DNA of 11,528 bases from Fibrobacter sp. (GCA_012841225.1 DUVD01000238.1:1-11528); one strand, 5' to 3'; positions 1-6,049 are shown, counted from the stretch's first letter. The notes: a model not told the origin generated them from the sequence alone. Made by a program: numbers and translations.

Positions 1-2
1 CG

Positions 3-404
3 ATAGACGGGATTACCTATTCTACATTCATTAAGAATCCTAAAATGATTTTGAAGCTTATTGACGAAGGAAAATTATTTTGTTTAATTGCTGATCAAGA
101 CTACAGAAAGTCAAAACCCATCAAATCTCATTTCTTAAATAAACCCGTTTTATGCAATCCTCTTCCCGATTTTATTTTAAGACACCGGCCTCAAACCCCT
201 ATTTATTTTTGCTCAATAAGAGAAGAAGGGGGAAAAAGAATCCTAATTGCAAAAAAGATCAGTCTCTTAAATAATGATGGTATTGAGGTGTATTCACAAT
301 TCCATCATTGGTTAGAAGGTTTAATTAACCAGAAGCGCTTTCTCTGGTACGGCTGGACTCATCGACGTTTTTTAGGAAAAACTAAAGAATCCTCTATTTA
401 CTAA
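3..404 (+). CDS. Lipid A biosynthesis acyltransferase (LpxL/HtrB family), C-terminal part only
   Basis: The frame is open from the first bases of the window, so the start lies upstream; the first in-window Met (position 45) is internal. About 134 residues remain of a family usually near 290-310. Visible landmarks are the mid-domain ADQDY segment, corresponding to DQD(Y/F)G in LpxL/HtrB, and the C-terminal HHWLEGLI...FLWYGWTHRRF segment, matching the family's W(L/I)E..I...PEQYLW.HRRFK end. The family adds a secondary acyl chain to lipid A precursors from acyl-ACP at the inner membrane. The catalytic HxxxxD motif would lie in the missing N-terminal part, so activity cannot be judged. It is followed by a long gap and is probably not co-transcribed with rsmG. 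Whether it is LpxL, LpxM or another paralogue cannot be told from this part. Confidence 0.78.
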   Translation: MDGITYSTFIKNPKMILKLIDEGKLFCLIADQDYRKSKPIKSHFLNKPVLCNPLPDFILRHRPQTPIYFCSIREEGGKRILIAKKISLLNNDGIEVYSQFHHWLEGLINQKRFLWYGWTHRRFLGKTKESSIY

Positions 405-557
405 CAAATCATCAACAAAATACAATTATAAGCATTACATCATATAAATAGGTTAAATGTCTTTTTTTGCCTTATTTTAATGTTTTTATTTATCCTAAGA
501 TGTTTTTTTTTAAAATATCAACATTTATCAGTTTCTTTCATTTTTTTTTCACATCTA

Positions 558-573
558 TGTTTCACGTGAAACA
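558..573. promoter_or_regulatory. parS site 1 (ParB-binding palindrome)
   Basis: TGTTTCACGTGAAACA is an exact, fully palindromic match to the universal chromosomal parS consensus; with flanking bases it is an 18-bp perfect palindrome (557-574). ParB encoded 1.7 kb downstream is the expected ligand, using the site as a CTP-dependent loading point for spreading on DNA. Confidence 0.95.
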
Positions 574-779
574 TTTTCTTAAAAAAAATCATCTTCACAA
601 ACTATCCACATTTTAGGAAAGTAAATATAAACAGGGATTTAGTGGTTGTGATTTAATAACAACTCTTATTAAGCATGAATATTCTTCTCTGTTTTAAATA
701 GCCATATCCTTTCTTTTTCCATTTGTGTACTCTTTTCTATTTCCATCTAAAAACCTTTTTTTCTTCTTTTTTCTTAATA

Positions 780-795
780 TGTTTCACGTGAAACA
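780..795. promoter_or_regulatory. parS site 2 (ParB-binding palindrome)
   Basis: Second exact copy of TGTTTCACGTGAAACA, again within an 18-bp perfect palindrome (779-796). Its centre is 222 bp from parS 1 and 85 bp from parS 3. Confidence 0.95.
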
Positions 796-863
796 TTATA
801 CTTCGGAAACTCATTAACTTAACTTCTGTTTTATTATTGCTTTAAAATAAATGTTAAGCTAAA

Positions 864-1514
864 TTGTTTCACGTGAAACATCTATTTACCGACTATCAAA
901 AATCTTTATTATTACGCTTCCTCTCTGATTTTAATACTTCTTTTCCACAAGAAACTTTGGAAAAATTATATTCGTATTCAGATATGGTTTTAAACGCAAA
1001 CCAAGGAACAAATTTAATTTCAAAGAATGATGCATCAAAATTTCTTTCTAGGCACATTACAGATTCCTTAATGCCATTTATTGTGTTAAAAAATAATTCC
1101 ATAACTTTTTCTAATAAATCATGGGCTGACATGGGTTCCGGAGCAGGATGTCCTGTTATTCCCCTTTCTATTGTTTTGCCCGAAGTTTCTTTTTATGCTG
1201 TCGAACCTCGCACCAAAAGAGTTGCATTTTTGCAAGAAGTGAAGAGGACATTAAACCTTCAAAACTTAAAAGTGATTGGCAAACGTTTTGAAACATCTGA
1301 ATTGTATAACTTAGACTTTATTTCTTGTAGGGCACTATCTTCTTTTGAAAACGATTGGGAAAGGGCAAAAAATAAATTAAAACCAACGGGCCTTTTTATT
1401 ACCCTCAAAAGTCTAGAAAGCATTACTCATTTAAAAAACATTAAGATCACAGAATATCAATTACCCGAAGAACCGCAACATTACGCGATTGTAATGAAAG
1501 GAATTTATGACTAA
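864..1514 (+). CDS. rsmG: 16S rRNA (guanine-527-N7)-methyltransferase RsmG (GidB)
   Basis: RsmG transfers a methyl group from S-adenosylmethionine to N7 of G527 in 16S rRNA. The 216 residues match the family's usual length. Landmarks are NLISKND...RHITDSL (residues 50-69, family NLTs..d...rHi.DSL), the SAM-binding loop DMGSGAGCPVIPL (89-101), acidic strand end VEPRTKR (113-119) and SCRALSSFE (154-162). The loop usually reads GSGAGFPGIPL, so Cys-Pro-Val is a mild departure. The start is TTG; upstream in-frame codons hit a stop, and the family's N-terminal helix needs residues this early. No good Shine-Dalgarno is visible, and the start overlaps parS 3. The last 8 bases overlap parA, implying translational coupling. 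Confidence 0.93.
   Translation: MFHVKHLFTDYQKSLLLRFLSDFNTSFPQETLEKLYSYSDMVLNANQGTNLISKNDASKFLSRHITDSLMPFIVLKNNSITFSNKSWADMGSGAGCPVIPLSIVLPEVSFYAVEPRTKRVAFLQEVKRTLNLQNLKVIGKRFETSELYNLDFISCRALSSFENDWERAKNKLKPTGLFITLKSLESITHLKNIKITEYQLPEEPQHYAIVMKGIYD
865..880. promoter_or_regulatory. parS site 3, overlapping the rsmG start
   Basis: Third exact TGTTTCACGTGAAACA. It begins one base inside the TTG start codon of rsmG and encodes residues 2-6 of that protein (FHVKH). ParB bound here would cover the translation start and probably the 5' end of the rsmG-parA-parB transcript, offering a direct route to autoregulation. Confidence 0.95.
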
Positions 1515-2292
1515 AGTTATTGCTATTTGCAACCAGAAAGGGGGCGTCGGCAAAACAACAACCGCTGTTAATTTAGCGGCCAGTTTCGCAGCCCTAGAAA
1601 AAAACACCTTATTAATAGATATGGATCCTCAAGGAAACGCATCTCAAGGAGTTGGCTTCAATGAAGCACAAGAAGAAGATATTCACGAAACACTTCATTT
1701 AGCCGAAAACCCAGAAAATCTAAATTATGAGGCCATTAAAAATATTATTAAACCTACTCATTTAGAATTTCTAAAAATTATTACTGCTGGGCCAGACTTA
1801 GCAGTTTTGGAAATAGAGTTAGTTAATGCCATGAGTAGAGAAAGACGTTTGGAGCGCGTTGTTAAAATACTCAAACCTTATTATGACTTTATTATTATTG
1901 ATTCACCTCCAAGTTTAAACTTATTAACCTTAAATGCACTAACTGCAGCAACAAGTGTGTTAATACCTGTTCAATGCGAATATTATGCACTTCAAGGCTT
2001 GGCTGAATTGTTTAACACCATTAGATTGGTTCAAAAAAACCTCAACAGCGAATTAAAAATTGAAGGCACTCTTTTAACTATGTACGATGCTCGTCTTAGT
2101 TTATCAAAACAAGTAGCAGAAGAAGTGAGAAATTGTATTTCTGAAAAAGTTTTTGTTTCCATTATACCAAGAAACGTTAAATTGAGTGAGGCTCCATCTC
2201 ACGGTAAACCGGCAATTTTATATGATGTTCAAAGTAGTGGAGCACAAGCTTACGTTAGATTAGCAGAAGAAATTATTAATGGGGAGAAATAA
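1507..2292 (+). CDS. parA: Chromosome partitioning ATPase ParA (Soj)
   Basis: ParA-family ATPase that binds DNA non-specifically as an ATP dimer and is released by ParB, driving origin segregation. The 261 residues show the deviant Walker A motif KGGVGKTTT (11-19) with its signature first Lys, the A' motif LLIDMDPQGNAS (35-46), Walker B IIIDSPPS and a C-terminal LSEAPSHGKP, all typical of chromosomal Soj/ParA. There is no N-terminal helix-turn-helix, which separates it from large plasmid ParA proteins. It starts inside the end of rsmG and its stop shares one base with the parB ATG, so all three are translated from one message. Position beside rsmG and parS sites indicates the chromosomal system rather than a plasmid one. 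Confidence 0.97.
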   Translation: MTKVIAICNQKGGVGKTTTAVNLAASFAALEKNTLLIDMDPQGNASQGVGFNEAQEEDIHETLHLAENPENLNYEAIKNIIKPTHLEFLKIITAGPDLAVLEIELVNAMSRERRLERVVKILKPYYDFIIIDSPPSLNLLTLNALTAATSVLIPVQCEYYALQGLAELFNTIRLVQKNLNSELKIEGTLLTMYDARLSLSKQVAEEVRNCISEKVFVSIIPRNVKLSEAPSHGKPAILYDVQSSGAQAYVRLAEEIINGEK

Positions 2293-3176
2293 TGGGTAGA
2301 AAATCATTAGCCTTAGGTAGAAGTCTTGATAATATTTTTAAAGACCGCCAACGTGAAGAAACAGACAACATCATTCAAGAAAAAAATAAAAAAGAAGGAA
2401 TTCAAGTTTTAGAGATCAATCTGAATTTAATTGATCCTAACCCTTTTCAACCTAGACGTCATTTTAACGAAGATGATATTAATGAATTAGCAGAAACAAT
2501 TAAAGAACACGGTTTAATTCAACCCATTACCGTTAGAAAGTTTAATGGACGCTATCAGATTGTCAGTGGTGAAAGAAGAACCCGCGCAGCAAGAATCGCA
2601 AAATTCGAAACAATAGAAGCTTATGTTCATGAGTTGCTTTCTGATAAAAATATGGGCGAATGGTCTTTAATTGAAAATATTCAACGAGTCGATTTAAACC
2701 CTATAGAAATAGCACAGTCTTATCAACAACTTATTGAAAACTATGGTTACACACATGAAGACTTATCAAAGAGTATTGGAAAGTCTAGATCAGTCGTTAC
2801 TAATAGTATTCGACTTTTAAAACTTCCTATTCAAGTACAAAGCTGGATTGAAGAAGGGAAATTATCCTCTAGTGCCGCCAGGTCTTTATTAAGCCCAGAC
2901 ATTACTGATCCAGAAAAAGTAGCTAAAGAAATCATTGAAAAGGGTTTGAATGTTAGAGAAGCAGAACAGATAGGAAAGAATAAAAAAGAGGTTGTTAAAA
3001 AAGAAACACATGAGATGGATCCAAATATGAAGGATTTTATCACAAAATTAACCGATTTTTTTGGTACCAGAGTTTCTCTTAATTCTAAAGAAAAAAATTT
3101 TTCTAAGGGAAGTATTATTATAGATTATTATTCTTTAGAGGATCTCAATCGAATTCAAGAAATAATGGATAGATAA
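2292..3176 (+). CDS. parB: Chromosome partitioning protein ParB (Spo0J), parS-binding CTPase
   Basis: ParB loads at parS, uses CTP to clamp and slide on DNA, and stimulates ParA. The 294 residues start with ALGRSLDNIF (7-16), a variant of the LGRGLDALF element that contacts ParA. Next come the N-terminal domain (about 40-135) with PNPFQPRRHF (49-58), the CTP-binding GERRTRAAR box (93-101) and ENIQRVDLNPIE (128-139). A helix-turn-helix around 155-175 should read the parS palindrome, and a C-terminal dimerisation region spans about 240-294. A charged, low-complexity stretch (17-38) separates the ParA-contact element from the core. ATG overlaps the parA stop as TAATG, a coupling arrangement. Three matching parS sites lie 1.4-1.7 kb upstream. 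Confidence 0.97.
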   Translation: MGRKSLALGRSLDNIFKDRQREETDNIIQEKNKKEGIQVLEINLNLIDPNPFQPRRHFNEDDINELAETIKEHGLIQPITVRKFNGRYQIVSGERRTRAARIAKFETIEAYVHELLSDKNMGEWSLIENIQRVDLNPIEIAQSYQQLIENYGYTHEDLSKSIGKSRSVVTNSIRLLKLPIQVQSWIEEGKLSSSAARSLLSPDITDPEKVAKEIIEKGLNVREAEQIGKNKKEVVKKETHEMDPNMKDFITKLTDFFGTRVSLNSKEKNFSKGSIIIDYYSLEDLNRIQEIMDR

Positions 3177-3178
3177 AA

Positions 3179-3979
3179 GTGAAGAAAATTATTTATACTA
3201 TACAAGTCATTCCCGAAAATTCAAAAAAAATAAAAATATTTAGAATTTCAAAGGCGACTTATCATTTTTTTAAAATTCTGTTTTTTATTTTCTTATTGGC
3301 TCTTGCTTTTTTTATTTATAAAATTGCAGCAATTAACTCCATACTTATTAATTATCCCCAGCTTAAAGCATTAAATAATGAACTTTTAGAAAAGCAAAGA
3401 ATTTATGAAAATGATTTTAAATTATTAGACTCTATTTATATAATGGAAGCAAAAATTCAAGTTTTGTTGAATACCTATTTTGAAGATGACTCAGCAAAAA
3501 TTAGCGCTTTATTAGAAAAGAACAAATTTAATTATGAACATTATCATAAAACGCAAGTTGATTTTGATGGGGTGTACGGCTGGCGATCTTATGAAGAAAA
3601 GCAAAAAATTGAAAAAATTCCAAACATACTCCCCGTTGTTGGTATTATCAGTAAAAAATACTCTGTGGTAAATAACCACCGAGGAATTGATTTTGCTGCT
3701 CAAATTGGAGACCCTGTATTTGCCACTGCTTCTGGAAAGGTTATTTTTTCTGAAAGTAAAAGTGAATTAGGATTAACCATCGATATCGACCACGGTAATG
3801 GTTATGTCTCTTCTTACTCCCATTTAAAATCCATAAAAAGCAAAAAAGGTAGTTTAGTGAAAAAAGGAGATATTATTGGTTTTATCGGTAATACTGGTAA
3901 GACTAGTGGTCCTCATTTACATTATGCTATTATTAAAAATGGATCATTTGTAAACCCAGAATTATATTTTAACTACTAA
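3179..3979 (+). CDS. Membrane-anchored M23 (LytM-type) peptidoglycan endopeptidase
   Basis: This 266-residue protein has a short basic cytoplasmic tail (1-29), one membrane segment (about 30-50), a helical, probably coiled-coil linker (about 55-120) and a C-terminal M23 domain (about 150-262). The metallopeptidase residues are all present: HRGID (H167, D171) and the final His of HLH (H248) as zinc ligands, H215 and H246 as catalytic histidines. It should therefore be an active periplasmic enzyme that cuts peptide cross-links, unlike degenerate EnvC/NlpD-type activators. The start is GTG, two bases after the parB stop, with only a weak GGA upstream; translation is probably coupled. The bactofilin gene follows after 12 bases. 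M23 proteins of this shape encoded beside bactofilins (for example LmdC and Csd1-type) act with them in cell-shape control; that link is inferred here. Confidence 0.88.
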   Translation: MKKIIYTIQVIPENSKKIKIFRISKATYHFFKILFFIFLLALAFFIYKIAAINSILINYPQLKALNNELLEKQRIYENDFKLLDSIYIMEAKIQVLLNTYFEDDSAKISALLEKNKFNYEHYHKTQVDFDGVYGWRSYEEKQKIEKIPNILPVVGIISKKYSVVNNHRGIDFAAQIGDPVFATASGKVIFSESKSELGLTIDIDHGNGYVSSYSHLKSIKSKKGSLVKKGDIIGFIGNTGKTSGPHLHYAIIKNGSFVNPELYFNY

Positions 3980-3991
3980 TTAGAGGTATTT

Positions 3992-4339
3992 ATGGCCAAG
4001 CACGAAGATCAATATATTACTCAAATAAGCACCAGTACAACTATTAAAGGAGATGTTATTGGTGATAGTGATGTAAGAGTTGCAGGAACTATTATAGGAA
4101 GCATTAAGATCACTGGAGACCTTATCATAGAAAAAACAGGTCTAGTTGAAGGTGAGATTAAAGTAAACAATGCAACCGTCGCTGGTACGATTAAAGGCAA
4201 TATTGAATGCATAGAAAAACTAACATTAGAATCCAGTTCTAAGTTTATGGGAAATATTAAAATAAAACAACTCATAATTGAAAATGGAGCTGTTTTTCAA
4301 GGGGGATGTGAAATGCCTTCTTCAGAAATAGAACTATAA
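3992..4339 (+). CDS. Bactofilin (polymer-forming cytoskeletal protein)
   Basis: Bactofilins are short beta-helix proteins that polymerise without nucleotide into membrane-associated filaments or patches. Residues 12-108 show the repeating beta-helix pattern of alternating hydrophobic residues and glycines (TIKGDVIGDSDVRVAGTI, DLIIEKTGLVEGEIKV and further turns) and the family's closing AVFQGGCEM. The short tails (about 11 residues N-terminal, 7 C-terminal) are typical, and 115 residues is within the usual range. A GAGGT Shine-Dalgarno precedes the ATG. It is the last gene of the rsmG-parA-parB-M23 run, 12 bases after the peptidase. Known bactofilins recruit wall enzymes or, in Myxococcus, organise ParABS at the poles; the neighbourhood fits either role. 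The symbol (bacA or ccmA) depends on the lineage, so none is given. Confidence 0.93.
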   Translation: MAKHEDQYITQISTSTTIKGDVIGDSDVRVAGTIIGSIKITGDLIIEKTGLVEGEIKVNNATVAGTIKGNIECIEKLTLESSSKFMGNIKIKQLIIENGAVFQGGCEMPSSEIEL

Positions 4340-4349
4340 ACATCTATAC

Positions 4350-4385
4350 TATTATTATTAATTATTTATATAAGTAGTAATGATA
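4350..4385 (+). terminator. A/U-rich hairpin after the bactofilin gene (weak terminator candidate)
   Basis: TATTATTATTA (4350-4360) can pair with TAGTAATGATA (4375-4385) over 11 base pairs including two G-U pairs; a mismatch and three more pairs close a small loop. It lies 11 bases after the bactofilin stop, where the operon should end. There is no T tract after it and no G-C pair in the stem, so it is a poor intrinsic terminator and may only mark the transcript end or be chance in AT-rich DNA. Confidence 0.22.
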
Positions 4386-4496
4386 ATGGTGGTGTTAGTA
4401 GTGAATAGATTTGAATTTTATTTTTTGTAAATTGTTTAATATCAATAAGTTATCCTTAAAAGAAAAAAACAAATTTTTATTAAAGAAAAGACAAGT

Positions 4497-4554
4497 AATT
4501 CACAACTTTCAATGTGAGTTGATGTTAAAGTTTTATTCATAACATCAATTCACA
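4497..4554 (+). repeat. Triple octamer repeat forming two mutually exclusive hairpins
   Basis: AATTCACA occurs at 4497-4504 and 4547-4554, and its complement with one change (TGTGAGTT) at 4513-4520. The central element can pair with the upstream copy (8 bp, one G-U, 8-base loop) or take part in a longer stem in which 4513-4527 pairs with 4540-4554 (15 bp, one G-U, 12-base loop). The two folds exclude each other. It lies about 130 bases upstream of the phosphoesterase start. It could be an RNA switch/attenuator, or at DNA level an operator with three half-sites. No T tract follows the long stem, so it is not a simple terminator. Confidence 0.55.
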
Positions 4555-4686
4555 AATTATTACCTAAAACAAGTTGAAAAACAAAAGAAATGTGATTTAC
4601 ACCAATAAATAGGGATAAAATGTTTAGTTATTTTCTTTTTGTAAAGTGAATGACTTATATTAAAAATGTTTTAATTGATTATTTAT

Positions 4687-5436
4687 ATGGCGCAAAAAAA
4701 ATCAGGGTATTTTAAAATTGCACAACTTTCCGATCCTCATATTGGAAACACCGAAGATCTAGTTCAAGGAATAGATGTACGCGAGAATTTTAAATTAGCA
4801 TTAAAAGAGATAAAAAAAGAAAAATGCGATCTTTTGGTATTGTCCGGCGATTTGGCTGATAATGCGGAAATAGGCTCGTACGAGTTTATTGCGAAAGAAA
4901 TGAATTCTTATACGCTACCCTGGTGTTTTATTGCAGGAAATCACGATGATTTAGGAGAAATGGATAGAATTTTTGGCATCGCTAAAGATTTTAAAGAAGG
5001 CGAGTATTACTATAAAAAAGAAATTGCAAACAGCACTATATTATTTTTAGATAGTTCTTCTAATCGAATTTCCTCTAAACAATTAGAGTGGTTCGAAGCC
5101 GAAGCTCAAAAAATAGAGAAAAACTTTATATTATTTATGCATCACCCTCCTTGTAAAGCGGGTCATCGTTTTATGGATGCAAAGTATGCTTTAGAAAACA
5201 TAGAAGAAGTTCAGCTTTCATTCAATAAAATAGACCATTTGAAATTTATATTCTGTGGTCATTATCACTCAAGCTTAGAGGCTGGATTTGGAAATAAAAA
5301 GGTTTTTATTTGCCCCTCATCTCAAATGATAATCGATGAATTTACTCCATACTTTTGCCTGAAAAGTTCTAACCCTGCGTGGCGTATTATCGAATGTTAC
5401 TCTGGCGAGCTAGAAACTAAAGTCCATTTATTTTAA
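4687..5436 (+). CDS. Calcineurin-like metallophosphoesterase, class III cyclic nucleotide phosphodiesterase (CpdA/GpdQ-like)
   Basis: A 249-residue soluble protein with the complete five-part metallophosphoesterase signature: SDPHIG (D-x-H), SGDLAD (GD), AGNHDD (GNHD), FMHHPP (His) and CGHYHS (GHxH). These ligands hold two metal ions. The spacing and the HHPP/GHYH forms match the class III phosphodiesterases (CpdA, Rv0805, GpdQ), which hydrolyse cAMP or other phosphodiesters. Substrate cannot be fixed from sequence; cAMP is the leading guess. ATG at 4687 is chosen as start; a TTG four codons upstream (4675) is possible, and a stop lies just before that. Neither has a Shine-Dalgarno. The gene stands alone between a long spacer and the tRNA. 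Confidence 0.87.
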   Translation: MAQKKSGYFKIAQLSDPHIGNTEDLVQGIDVRENFKLALKEIKKEKCDLLVLSGDLADNAEIGSYEFIAKEMNSYTLPWCFIAGNHDDLGEMDRIFGIAKDFKEGEYYYKKEIANSTILFLDSSSNRISSKQLEWFEAEAQKIEKNFILFMHHPPCKAGHRFMDAKYALENIEEVQLSFNKIDHLKFIFCGHYHSSLEAGFGNKKVFICPSSQMIIDEFTPYFCLKSSNPAWRIIECYSGELETKVHLF

Positions 5437-5472
5437 TTTTGCTTAAAATCAAAGAAAGAAGTAAAGGATATC

Positions 5473-5501
5473 TTGTTTTTTAGCAGATTATTGTATAAAT
5501 T
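5473..5501 (+). promoter_or_regulatory. Probable sigma-70 promoter for tRNA-Met
   Basis: TTGTTT (5473-5478), a 17-base spacer and TAAATT (5496-5501; an overlapping TATAAA starts at 5494) end about 11 bases before the mature tRNA. Position and spacing fit a housekeeping promoter for the tRNA and possibly the lipoprotein gene behind it. Confidence 0.45.
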
Positions 5502-5512
5502 TGAGAGACTTT

Positions 5513-5586
5513 GGCGGTTTAGCTCAGTTGGTTAGAGCGACGGAATCATAATCCGCAGGTCCGGGGTTCAAGTCCCTGAACCGCTA
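5513..5586 (+). tRNA. tRNA-Met (CAT anticodon, elongator type)
   Basis: The 74 bases fold as a full cloverleaf: acceptor GGCGGTT/AACCGCT (closing with G1-U72), D arm GCTC/GAGC, anticodon CAT at 5547-5549 in loop ATCATAA, 5-base variable loop and T arm CGGGG/CCCTG with TTCAAGT loop. Discriminator is A5586 and CCA is not encoded. The anticodon stem starts with an A27-C43 mismatch (5540 with 5556). It lacks the three G-C pairs of initiator tRNA, so it is an elongator; a tRNA-Ile with modified CAT (lysidine) is the alternative and cannot be fully excluded without comparison. The next gene begins 22 bases later. Confidence 0.93.
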
Positions 5587-5608
5587 TTATTACTTAAGGA
5601 GGTCTATT

Positions 5609-6034
5609 TTGACAAAGCGCATTATTATTACAGCAGCTCTGTTGGCTTCCTTTATTTTGGTTGCTTGCGATAAGGATGATGAATTAACGCCTGGCATTCC
5701 AGAATTGAGTTTAGAAAAAGCAAACGCCCCTGTGCCAGTTGCATCATTTACACCCCCTCCTCCACAAACAGTGATAACCGTTGAAAAAGCAAAACAGTAT
5801 GTAGATGCTAGTGCGGGATTAGTATTATTGGGCGCTAAATGGTCAGAAGAAATTGATAAAGCAACAGATCAAGAAAAAGTACAGGTATTAAAAACATATA
5901 ATACAGCCCGTGAACAGGTATGTGCTAAAGTGGGCTTAGCTGGTTTAGCAGAATATGACTGGATAACTAAAGTAGCAACTAAAAATACAGCTAATGAAGC
6001 CGTATTTAAAGAAGCCGGTTTTAGAATTAAATAA
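5609..6034 (+). CDS. Small putative lipoprotein of unknown function
   Basis: A 141-residue protein that I do not recognise. It has a basic N-terminus (KR), a hydrophobic segment (5-19) and lipobox LVAC with the lipidated Cys at 20, so it should be a lipoprotein of about 122 mature residues. Asp follows the Cys, which in enterobacteria favours retention in the inner membrane; whether that rule applies here is unknown. A proline-rich linker (about 41-54, including PPPP) leads to a mostly helical domain with conserved-looking tryptophans (AKWSEEIDKA, AEYDWITKVA). The start is TTG with a near-perfect AAGGAGGT at 5596-5603, five bases upstream. It lies 22 bases after the tRNA with no terminator between them, so the two are probably co-transcribed. 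A likely terminator overlaps its end. Confidence 0.82.
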   Translation: MTKRIIITAALLASFILVACDKDDELTPGIPELSLEKANAPVPVASFTPPPPQTVITVEKAKQYVDASAGLVLLGAKWSEEIDKATDQEKVQVLKTYNTAREQVCAKVGLAGLAEYDWITKVATKNTANEAVFKEAGFRIK

Positions 6035-6049
6035 TCGCGGTTTTTTTTT
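6008..6049 (+). terminator. Probable intrinsic terminator of the tRNA-lipoprotein unit
   Basis: AAAGAAGCCG (6008-6017) can pair with CGG plus the start of a run of nine T (6038-6049), with G-U pairs and a roughly 20-base loop. It overlaps the last codons of the lipoprotein gene. The T run is clear; the stem is weak (three G-C pairs), hence moderate confidence. Confidence 0.4.

Larger units (their letters stand above)
405..863. other. AT-rich gene-free region holding the parS cluster
   Basis: This stretch of 459 bases has no supportable gene. It holds two complete parS palindromes, and a third begins two bases after its right edge. The rest is very AT-rich with many T runs. One near-consensus DnaA box (CTATCCACA, 602-610) lies between parS 1 and 2. 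The two complete parS sites each open a very short frame starting MFHVKH, because ATGTTTCACGTGAAACAT happens to read that way; these stop after 19 and 12 residues and are not genes. I could not place a convincing promoter for the rsmG operon or a terminator for the upstream acyltransferase gene. Confidence 0.7.
4340..4686. other. Gene-free region with hairpins upstream of the phosphoesterase
   Basis: A 347-base AT-rich spacer. It begins with an A/U-rich hairpin (4350-4385) just after the bactofilin gene, then carries the alternative hairpin set at 4497-4554. Near the end is a tiny frame at 4620-4649 (MFSYFLFVK) behind AGGG, followed in the same frame by a 21-codon frame that overlaps the phosphoesterase start. 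These could be leader peptides, but nothing beyond the AGGG supports them. I could not place a convincing promoter. Confidence 0.5.

Noticed and set aside
558..830. Short MFHVKH-starting frames at parS 1 and parS 2
   Set aside because: They exist only because the parS palindrome with its flanks reads ATG TTT CAC GTG AAA CAT; they stop after 19 and 12 residues and have no ribosome-binding site.
837..865. Promoter TTGCTT-17-TAAATT before rsmG
   Set aside because: Transcription from it would begin after the TTG start codon, so it cannot serve the chosen start.
405..950. Replication origin (oriC)
   Set aside because: The region is AT-rich and next to rsmG and parS, but I find only one near-consensus DnaA box (602-610) and one loose match inside rsmG (941-949). 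No box cluster or dnaA/dnaN gene is in the window. The origin is probably nearby but not shown here.
4513..4606. CRP-type site controlling the cAMP-phosphodiesterase-like gene
   Set aside because: TGTGA half-sites occur at 4513 and 4591, but neither has a TCACA partner six bases on. The TCACA/TGTGA pair at 4500-4517 is in the opposite orientation.
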